Shown one piece after another: positions 47,760-58,201 of a DNA stretch of 64,000 nucleotides (its first letter is position 1; each line of letters begins with the position of its first letter). Made by a program: the position numbers and the translations under genes. Source of the stretch: Nissolia schottii (taxonomy: Eukaryota; Streptophyta; Magnoliopsida; Fabales; Fabaceae); contig QANU01113210.1 in the NCBI GenBank assembly GCA_003254905.1, positions 62,001 through 126,000 of the forward strand, read 5' to 3'. The notes under the pieces were generated by a model that saw only the letters and a list, made by a program, of their open reading frames with translations, searched no databases and was not told where the DNA came from.

Positions 47760-48840
47760 TGTTGATTCAATTTGTAAAATTAAAATGTGATGACAAACAT
47801 GATATGAACTTTTTAATGTGTGTGTTAGTGTTTCAGGTCAATTTTATTTCAGCCAAATAATTTAGTCCAAGATTATTTTTATGCAATACAAAGAATCAGA
47901 AGAAGCAAAAGAGAATGACCTAATTAAGAAATAAAGAGAAAACATGGGAAGAAGGAACATATATATGCTGGCAACATACTTTAGAAGAAAGCAAAGGATG
48001 TTTTCCGTAAATTAGGAAAGAATTTTAATCTCAATCTGTCTCCAATGAAATAGGAAAGATGAGAAAGAAATATTGATTTGAGCATGACCCAATGAAAGAA
48101 AGAATGAAAGGAGCTGAAGCTCAAAAATATAAGGCCCAATCAGTATACTTCTTGGAATTAAGAAATGAAAAATGGGCAGCCTGAAGCCTATATATCACAA
48201 CCCAAAAGTAAAAAAGAGAAGCAGCTGCAAAGAAAAGGAAATGGAAAGCATCGGATGCTGTCAAATGAAATATGTGAAGAAGTCAGAGAGCAGAGGTGAT
48301 GTGAAAAATGCATGACAGCATAGGAAAGAGCTCCTGAAGCTGACAAAAAAAAAAGGATCGGGAAACGTTAAAAGAAAGTGTGGAGCATTAAATTTCTGAT
48401 ACAATAGAAAAGAAATTTTTTACTACCCAAACTGTATAGCCCAATCCGTTGCTTAAGACTCAGCAAAATGCATGCAAGGCCCAATTTAATGAGCAACTTG
48501 TAGTCATCACTCACGAGCAAAATTGGAAGCAGTTGCAACAAAAGTAATAGAAAAATTTTATAATAAAGAAAGGGACATGACTTGACTGGAAAGGGATGCA
48601 TGCAATGACATGCAAGATATGAATAAGCATACAAAGTTGTGAGGAAAATAAAACAAGGACGTGTGGCAGACGGCGTCAGCACCATGTTGAAAAAAATGTG
48701 GTCCGCAAAATAAATGAATATAGAAGAGAGAGAAGGAAGCTGATGGCGTCACACTTTGAAAATATAAAGAGCAAAGATGAAGCATGTGTACTCCCAATGC
48801 ATGTTAGAACCGAGGGAGCAAGATAAAAGAAAATATTTAC
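47760..48840 (+). mobile_element. Truncated LTR related to family X (copy C)
   Basis: Starts TGTTGATTCAATTTG at 47760. Its first ~90 bases follow those of family X elements A and B (GATGACAAACA, GAACTTTTTAATGTGTGTGTTAGTGTTTCAGG). A purine-rich, GAAG/AAAG-dominated U3-like body follows, as in copy B. The 3' end with R-U5 is not recognisable, so it is truncated or strongly diverged; the right border is approximate. Confidence 0.5.
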
Positions 48841-50617
48841 ATATGCTATACTTTTTCTGCAGATAAGGTAAATTTATTGGTTAGTTAATTTGTCAAGCAG
48901 ATTCTAGCAAGTATATGTCGTGCACTCCTCACCATAAAATTGCGTCTGGATTAAGTTTTATCCGTTTACATTGGGAGTCATTTGTGTCGTCGTTACTAGA
49001 AGTCCTTATTTTTAAAACGAAACGATGTGGGTATATGTCAAATAAAAAATATATAGTGATAATGATATTATTATGCGATAAATCATATGTTTTTAATTAA
49101 TAATTTTTTAGAACAATTTTAAAAGATAAAATATTAAAAATTATTTTATCTCCTAATAAGTGCAATTCTTAAAAATCCAATTGTGTTCTCATTTTTACAT
49201 AAAATCAGACTGCTAACCATTCATGTATACATAAAATCGAAGAGAGCAGATTGGAAAATGAAATATGTGTGTGCAGAGAGCAAAATGAGGTCTGTTTTCC
49301 TCGTTCCTTTTTTTTTTTTTTTTACCAAAGAAAGAAAAACCGTGAATTAATCATCCTCACATCAACAGGACAGTGAGGTCCATTTATAGGATTGAGGAGA
49401 AGGATGTTCATTTTGTCACTAGATTGATGAATTAACATTTTTTTCATTATAATAAAGTTTATACACAAAATTATATATAATGTCATATTATCATAAAATA
49501 ATTTATTCAGCCTAACAACTTAAATTGATAACTTGATTTGGACTAAACAATATGTTTTATTATTTTTGACATCTTAATGGATCTGAGTTTTAAAATATGA
49601 CACAATTTTAATTTATGGTAGTCAAAATAAAAAAACTTTCAAAGTGATACGTATAGCAAGAACAAAATGAATAAATTGAGAAGTCAATTAACAAATTAAT
49701 TTGTGAAAAAGGAACCCTAATCCGAAAAATAAAAGAAAGTGAGGAGGATTGAATGCCTTTCAATCTTTGGAGAGGACGAAGTCTGGGTTTTGTCGCCTTT
49801 GAAGTTTGGGATGGCGAGGGGAGGAGGATGAGTTTGCGGTTTGTGTGAGTAGGGAGAGAGTGGGATAAGTAAGGGTAGGGTGGACTTTTCATATATTCGT
49901 ATAAGAGCTTAATGAGGATGGTGTAAATTTGACTACTAGTCTTGAGTGTAATTACACTAAATCTTAAGAGATGTCAGTATTATTTATTTAAAGAGTTATG
50001 TTAATGACAAATGAAGATGTTAATCTTTTAAATAACATGTTGATTTAGCTTATCAATTTTAAATATACATCGGTCAAAATTTTTTTTTTTTAAAATGAAG
50101 GATGAAGATATAAACATCACCCTTTTATATTATTTTTAAATTTAGATCCATATTAATAGACTTCACACCCACTAGTTACTACGTAAATGTTTTCACCCGG
50201 GTGTGAAAAAGACATAAAGGACGAATAGTTCCTTTCCCACATAAAATTAATAACACAACTGGGAAACGTTTGTATCTTTTGATAAGAGAATCCAAGTTCG
50301 TTTCCTATTAAATAACATTAAAAGTCAACACCTCTAATCAAATAACATCTATTAAAAGAAGAAAAATATTATATCATCTTAACAAATAACTCTCGAGCAT
50401 CTTTCTAATAAACCTAAAAGTGACATTTGAAAGTAAATTACTCTTTTATTCTTATTTGGCCCCCAAAATTATCTATCTAGTGTCATTTTTGTTAAATGAA
50501 TAATTAAGCAAAGTTTGCAAAGTTTTTAAAGGTATAGCATTATTCTTCGAAGATACAATACAACCAAAATATTACACGATTACAAACACATGAGTTTATG
50601 AACATTCATCTAAATTC
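48841..50617. other. Spacer and 3' flank of the next P450 gene
   Basis: AT-rich DNA with poly-T runs (49310-49322, 50081-50090). No coding region has family resemblance. The last ~350 bp is the 3' UTR and flank of the P450 gene ending at 50618, and is shared with the pseudogene flank. Confidence 0.45.
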
Positions 50618-53600
50618 TTACGCTTGTTTGGGAATAGCCTTGAGAGATTGGGCCTTATGCAAGGTAAGCCCAAAATTCTCTAACATATTTAGGTCCTTTG
50701 CCTTTAGCCCATCTACAAGCTTCCAATCATAGCCACGTACGAGAGATGCCAACACAATGTGCACAGTCCTATAAGCCAATGGCAATCCAGGGCATATCCT
50801 TCTTCCAGAACCAAAGGGGATCATCTCAAAATCTTGACCCTTAAAATCAATCTCACTTTCCAAGAATCTTTCAGGCATGAACTCGTTTGGGTTTGTCCAA
50901 TTGCTTGAATCTCTTCCCATGGCCCACACATTAATGAGAACTTGTGCATTTTTAGGGACCATGAAACCATATATTTCAACATCCTCTTGTGGCTCGCGTG
51001 GCACTAACAGTGGGGTGGGTGGGTGCAAGCGGAAGGTTTCTTTCACCACTGCTTGAAGGAAAGGAAGCTTGGAGATGTGTGATTCTTCAATTTGTTGTTC
51101 ACCTTTATTAATGACTTGGTGAAGCTCGTTTCTAAGTCTTCCTAGTTTTTCTGGGTTACGGAGCAACTCTGTCATTGCCCATTCTATAGTGATTGAAGTT
51201 GTGTCTATTCCAGCCACAAATAAAATCTGACACAATTAATTAGTTAGTAAAAACACAAAAGATAAACATGTCTACAATCAAGACTTATCGACAATTTGAA
51301 GAAAAAGTATAATGTTATGGTAACAATTATTTAAAATTATTTTGGGATAACTACGTTAAAAAAAGTGTGTCTGTCTATTGTGAGTTCCACTGTGATGAGT
51401 TTTACACTTTTGTAAATGTAGTTATCCCAAAATTTAAAATAAAAAGAGAGGTTTGTATCCTTTGAAGGAATGAAAAAAAAAATTGGTCTCTACTTACACA
51501 ATATTCTTAATTTTGGGACAAAATACTTACCACAAATAGATGCAATACATGAGGACGGATCACTTGAGAATTTTCTTCTAACATAACTTGTAACACAGAA
51601 TCTAAAACATCTTTGGTTGTCTTGGATTCCATCCCAATAGCCCTTAATCGCAATCTTTCTTCTATAAGATCATCAAAGATTGCAATTAACTTTCCAAAAT
51701 ATTTGGTCATCTTTGCACGCGCACCTTGTGGATCAAGTTGGTTTAAGATTGGAAAAAAGTCCACAACATTAGGCTTTCCACCTAGTTCACCGATACTATT
51801 TACAATGTCCTTAAATTCTTGAGACTTATCAGAGGTGTAATGAACAAAATCCATAGAAAATAAAGTCCTTGATATAGAATTAAGAACAGTTGTAAATGCA
51901 GCCTCACCAATGTCCAAAGCTTCACCTTTCTTGCACTTTTCATTAACAAAATCCATCAATTCTTGTACTTTACTTTGACGAAGAACCTGTGGAAAATTTT
52001 TATCAATGGGATTTTAAAATTGATATTAAGCACACGGTAGTGTTAGGTATACCATTGAAAAAACATATCCTGTACAACCACCCAACGTATAGTTAAGTAC
52101 TTATATAAAAAGGATAAAACATTTTAAAATAGAGCATAAATTTTATAAAATAGAGACACAAACATTATAAAATATAGAAACTAAATAAAATAAGATCCAC
52201 ATCGCATCAAATAGTGAAAAAATAATTATTACACTGTCTCTTCTCACACTCTAAGCGTGCACTCACTCTCCATTAGACACAAATATTTCAAAACAACTGC
52301 AAACTTTACAAAATAGAAACACAAATATTATCAAACACAAAAACAAAACAAAATGGAACTCACACTCAATTAAATAGTGAAAGGTAACTGTCACATACTT
52401 TCTCTCCTGCTCCCAAATTAAGACAAACTTTATCGGGATTAAAAATAAACTTTGGTACTCACAAATACAAATTTTACAACAACCAAAAATAAATTTCGAT
52501 ACTCACAGACATAAACTTAAAAAAGTATACACAAACTTTAATGTTCACATACACAAACTTTTGGATGAGAAAAAACAAAAAAGAATATGAAAACGAAAAA
52601 TGAAGAAGAAGAAAACTTTGGTACTCACTTACACAAGCCTTTGCACAAGTAGACACAAACTCTTGTACTCATATACACACACTTTTGACTAAGTAGAAAC
52701 AAAGAATAAGACAACAATGAAAATGAAAACTTTGAGATCTATAACGCTTTGGTAAGAAGAAAACGAAAACAAAACAAAGAAGACGATAGAAATAGAAAAG
52801 AAGAATGAACCAGAGGTTGGAGATGGAAAAAAAAAAGGAAATGCTGTGTTTAGGGTGTACATATGTAAGAAATGATGAAAATGGAGGTTGTAGACTGAAA
52901 ACATGAAAAAGAATGAACGAAGAGGGAGAGAGAAGAGAGAAAAAAAATGAAAAACACTTGTAGGAGAGTGAGAAAAAAGAGAGAGCAAATGAACAATAAA
53001 TATTATATGCAGTTCTATATTTTTTTTTACTTGTATAGACAGTATTATTGTCTAAAACATTGTAGAAAGCAAATGGTTATTTATTTATTTATTTTAATTA
53101 TTTTATGATTAAAGCAAGGCTTAAACTTAAGATTTGACAAAGAAGTACAATTTTATGTAAGATTATTTTAATCTCATGATGATGTGATCTATGTAATAAG
53201 TATAGTAACTCTAATAAAATGGAATTAAGATGGTGACAATTAATCCTATAAAAGATGATAAAGTTAGTGGGGTATTTTGGTAAAACTGACCTTTCTCTCT
53301 CCCATAAAAAATAAGGATTGAAGAAACCATTATTAGGGTTTGGGATCTGCTTTTGAAAAATCGCTCTTCTCACCATCAAAAGAGATTGAAAGGAAGAAAG
53401 GGGAAAAGAATCAAGAGACATTTCAATAAAATCGCGATTATTGATTCGGATGTGTTTTTTTGTTCTTAATCTCATTTTACAATGTGATAATCATGAATTG
53501 CAAGATCTAAATTTAATGGTAATTTTCTCAATCAACAATCCAAAATTACAACCTACATTTTAGAATCAAACACTGAAGCTAGACAATGTTTCACAAGCAC

Positions 53601-54628
53601 ACAAATATATATATGTATATATCATGCTTCACTGAAACTGTTAAAAAAAAAAATTCAAAAGAAGAAAAGTAAGAGTAGACGCCCTACATAATTTAAGAGC
53701 ACAAAACTATAAACCAAACACTCCAACAAACCAAAATTGGTGAGATCTAAATTTTAAGATGTGATCACTAATTATACTGAACTCGCCACTGAAAGTAGCG
53801 AAAATAATATATTATATTATAATATTTTCTAACTTATTCTTTCAAAACATGCTAATAATTTTAATGAGAAAAATTAATAAATGTTATTAGGATACTTATT
53901 AAAAAAATAGAAAAAAGTATTTTTTATTAAAATAGTGAGACTTATTAATTTTTAATGCTACATGTATTAAAATTTTTGAAAACTCACTCTTTTTATTACT
54001 TAACCAATAATTTTAAGACATTAATTAACTAAACTCTTCTTTTATTATATGGTGAGAACGCAGAAACTTAAAGTAGCTGGTTATGATCCATACACCTCAT
54101 CTAGTGATTTATAAAAAAATAAAAAAACCACAATTTAATATCCTTAAAACAGATGAATATCACACAAGAGTTTTTAAGTCGAACCTGTGTAGAATCAAGT
54201 AGTTGTGAAGAGAACACTTTGGTAGCACAAACTTTCCTAAGGATCCTCCATTGAGCTGAAGGTGGCATCCACCCCACTGAATATTTGTGGTGGTCATGTG
54301 CACGGAGAGTATCTGGGATTTTCCTATGAGAGAAGATTTGGTCATGTTTTTGGCACACTTCTTTGGCTAATTGTGGAGAGGAAATTACTATGGTGGTTAT
54401 GGTACCAAGCTTGAGACTTATTATTGGCCCATAAGTTTGAGAAAGCTTAGCAAGTGCTCTGTGAGGTTGGGTGCCAAGTTCTAAGATGTTTCCTATGATA
54501 GGAAAAGGCCTAGGCCCTGGTGGAAGTTTAGGGGATTTTGGTGTTAATTTGATGCCTAAGATGGAGATGAGGACATAAATGCTTGCGCACCCAAAGGAAA
54601 TTAAAAGAAGAAGTGGAAGGTAGTCCAT
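50618..54628 (-). CDS. Cytochrome P450, CYP76-like (minus-strand gene 1)
   Basis: Exons 54628-54185, 51986-51531 and 51226-50618, all phase 0, give 502 residues. The protein has an N-terminal anchor (MDYLPLLLLISFGCASIYVL), the hinge KLPPGPRPFPIIGN, the I-helix AGIDTTSI, ExxR as ETFR (~363-366), PERF and the haem loop PFGSGRRICPG with Cys445. It is a diverged subgroup relative to the plus-strand pair; exon 3 starts ILFVAGIDT rather than DLF. Intron 1 (2.2 kb) sits six codons earlier than in the plus-strand genes (DSTQ|VLRQ) and contains a 402-bp solo LTR. A TATA-like TTTATATA (54666-54673, minus-strand TATATAAA) is ~40 bp before the ATG. CYP76-type activity is expected; the substrate is unknown. 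Confidence 0.9.
52000..53035. repeat. ACACAAACTTT-rich intronic block
   Basis: Purine-rich intron DNA in which ACACAAACTTT, ACTCACAAATACAAA and similar words recur many times. The homologous block of the neighbouring gene is at ~56510-57520. Being reverse-complementary in flavour to the GTTTGTGCATT blocks after the plus-strand genes, it may reflect one old repeat family. Confidence 0.4.
53156..53557 (+). mobile_element. Solo LTR, 402 bp, copia-like, in intron 1
   Basis: Begins TGTAAGATT, ends CCTACA, and is flanked by perfect TTTTA duplications (53151-53155 and 53558-53562). The paralogous intron at ~58130 has the empty site (CAATTTTAGAATC). Its order of motifs (ATTATTTTAAT, ATGATGATGTG, AAAGTTAGTG, CTTCTC.CCATCAAAAG) parallels the copia LTR at 19595-20154, so it is probably a diverged relative. 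Confidence 0.75.
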
Positions 54629-54699
54629 GACTATGGGTTTGCAAAGCATTAATTTCTTTTGAAGTTTTATATATATATGGAAACACATGGCTTTAGTCA

Positions 54700-55093
54700 A
54701 AGGTTCACATGAACAGCAAAATTAGACCAAGTTATGTCAGTATTAAATATTTTATTTTTAGCAACATTATTAAATTACAGCATCTTATAATAACATATTG
54801 TTTTTATATGATTAAAAAATGTTACTAAAAATATAATAATGTTACAAGTCTAGTAAAATATTCTTAAAGCTCTTAAGTAGCATAACTTCAAGACAACACA
54901 AGTGAAAGTATCACTAATGTAAATAACAATACTTCTCATAATTTAATAATATTTTTTAAATATTACTAACTTTCAATTATGTTACATGATTACAAACACA
55001 CGATTACAAACATGTCATTGCAAACACACGATTACAACCAAAATGTTAACACGATTACAAACACACGAGTTTATGAACATTCATCTAAATTCT
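54700..55093. promoter_or_regulatory. Spacer between the two minus-strand P450 genes
   Basis: Only ~390 bp lie between the probable transcription start region of gene 1 and the stop codon of gene 2. The gene 1 side matches 60780-61030. Close to gene 2, GATTACAAACACACGA is repeated three or four times (54985-55070). Confidence 0.5.
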
Positions 55094-58000
55094 TTATGCT
55101 TGTTTGGGAATAGCCTTGAGAGGTTGGGCCTTATGCAAGGTAAGCCCAAATTTCTCTAACACATTTAGGTCCTTCGGCTTTAGCCCATCTACAAGCTTCC
55201 AATCATAGCCACGTACAAGAGATGCCACCACAATGTGCACACTCCTATAAGCCAATGGCAATCCAGGGCATATCCTTCTTCCCGAACCAAAGGGAATCAT
55301 CTCAAAATCTTGACCCTTAAAATCAATCTCACTTTCCAAGAATCTTTCAGGCATGAACTCGTTTGGGTTTGTCCAATTGCTTGAATCTCTTCCCATGGCC
55401 CACACATTAATGAGAACTCGTGCATTTTTAGGGACCATGAAACCATATATTTCAACATCCTCTTGTGGCTCGCGTGGCACTAACAGTGGGGTGGGTGGGT
55501 GCAAGCGGAAGGTTTCCTTCACCACTGCTTGAAGGAAAGGAAGCTTGGAGATGTGTGATTCTTCAATTTGTTGTTCACCTTTATTAATGACTTGGTGAAG
55601 CTCGTTTCTAAGTCTTCCTAGTTTTTCTGGGTTACGGAGCAACTCTGTCATTGCCCATTCTATAGTGATTGAAGTTGTGTCTATTCCAGCCACAAATAAA
55701 ATCTGACACAATTAATTAGTTAGTAAAAACACAAAAGATAAACATGTCTACAATCAAGACTTAATTGACAATTTGAAGAAAGAGTGTAATCTTATCGTAA
55801 CAATTATTTAGAATAATTTTGGGATAACTACGTTAAAAAAAGGTGTGTGTCTATTGTGAGTTTCACTGTGATGGGTCTTACACTTTTGTAAATATAGTTA
55901 TCCTAAAATTTAAAATGACATCATTTCTAAAAAAAATAAAATAAAAAAAAGAGAGGCTTGGATCCTTTGAAGGAATGAAGAAAAAAAATTGGTCTCTACT
56001 TACACAATATTCTTAATTTTGGGACAAAATACTTACCACAAATAAATGCAATACATGAGGACGGTTCACTTGAGAATTTTCTTCTAACATAACTTCTAAC
56101 ACAGAATCTAAAACATCTTTGGTTGTCTTGGATTCCATCTCCATAGCCCTTAATCGCAATCTTTCTTCTATAAGATCATCAAAGATTGCAATTAACTTTT
56201 CAAAATATTTGGTCATCTTTGCACGCGCACCTTGTGGATCAAGTTGGTTTAAGATTGGAAAAAAGTCCACAACATTAGGCTTTCCACATAGGTCAGCGAT
56301 ACTATTTACAATGTCCTTAAATTCTTGAGACTTATCAGAGGTGTAATGAGCAAAATCCATAGAAAATAAAGTCCTTGATATAGAATTAAGAACAGTTGTA
56401 AATGCAGCCTCACCAATGTCCAAAGCTTCACCTTTCTTGCACTTTTCATGGACAAAATCCATCAATTCTTGTACTTTACTTTGACGAAGAACCTGTGGAA
56501 AATTTTTATCAATGGGATTTTAAAATTGATATTTAGCACACAGTAGTGTTAGGTATACAATTAAAAAAACATATAATGTACCATACCAAAGTATAGTTAC
56601 GTACATTATGTAAAAAGGATAAATACATACACAAACATCTTAAAATAGAGCATAAATTTTACAAAATAGAGACACAAACATTATACAATATAGAAACTAA
56701 ATAAAATAAGATCCACATCGCATCAAATAGTGAAAAATAATTGTTACACTGTCTCTGCTCGCACTCTACGCGTGCACTCACTCTCCATTAGACACATATT
56801 TCAAAACAATAACAAACTTTGCAAAATAGAAGCACAAACATCATCAAATACAGAAATAACAAAATGGAACCCACATTCAATTAAATAGTGAACACTATCA
56901 CATACTTTCTCTCCTGCTCCCAAACACAAATTTTATCGAAATCAGAAATACACTTTGGTACTCACAAATACAAACTTTACAACAACTAAAAACAAATTTT
57001 GATACTCACAGACAGAAACTTTTGAATAAGTATACACAAACTTTAGTATTCACATACACAAACTTTTGGATAAGCAAAAACAAAAAAGAATATGAAAACA
57101 AAAAATGAAAAATGAAGAAGAAGAAAACTTTAGTATTCACTTACACAAGACTTTGCACAAGTAGGCACAAACTCTTGTACTCATATACACAAATTTTTGA
57201 CTAAGTAGAAACAAAGAATAAGACAACAATGAAAACGAAAAATTTGAGATCCATAACGCCTTGCTAAGAAGAAAACGAAAACAAAACAAAGAAGACGACA
57301 AAAACAGAAAAGAAGAATGAATTGGAGGTTGGAGATGGAAAGAAAAAAAAGAAAAAGGAAATGCATGGAAGAAAATATGAAAATGGAGGTTGTCGACTGA
57401 AAATGTGAAAAAGAATGAACGAAGAGTGAGAGAGAAGAGAGAAAAAATGAAGAACACGTGTAGGAGAGTGAGAAAAAAGAGAGCAAATGAACAATAAATA
57501 TTAGATGCAATTCTATATTTTTTAGTTGTAACAGAGTGAATAAGCACAAGCTTTTCAAGCTTGCTCTTTGTATAGAAAGAATGTTAATTAAGTTAGTTAA
57601 TTGATGGTTAAGTTGGTTGTAGTTAGTTGGTTGGAATCCTCAAGAGTGAAGCAAATCGCAAGGAAGAACCATGGAATCAGGAAGAAGAAAATGAGCAGGG
57701 AAGCGGAAGCGTATTTGCAGTGATGATACCATGATAAAATGCATTGAAAATGAAAAATGAATTCTCAAATTGAATTAGAGCATGGAGCTCAATATATATA
57801 CAAGGTTCTTGGACTAACTTGGATCTTAAGCTTCTTAACTTACAATAACAAACTTAACAAACTCAACTAACTACAACCAACTTAACCATCAAGTAACTAA
57901 ACTGGCATTCGTTTTATACAAAGAGCAAGCTTGAAAAGCTTGTGCTTATTCACTCTGTTAAGTTGTATAGACAGTATTATTGTCTAAAACATTGTAGAAT

Positions 58001-58165
58001 TTTAGAAAAAAGAAATATGATTTTTTCAAAAATCGTCAAAGCAAATGGTTATTTATTTATTTATTTTAATTATTTTATGATTGAAGCAAGGCTTAAACTT
58101 AAGATTTGACAAATAAGAACAATTTTAGAATCAAACACTGAAGCTAGACAATGTTTCACACGCAC

Positions 58166-58201
<36 letters not shown>

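Noticed and set aside
57137-57558. Overlapping minus-strand open frames rich in Phe, Ser and Leu
   Set aside because: They arise from purine-rich intron sequence (GAA/AAG runs) read on the opposite strand; the composition is low-complexity and the twin gene has no conserved frame.
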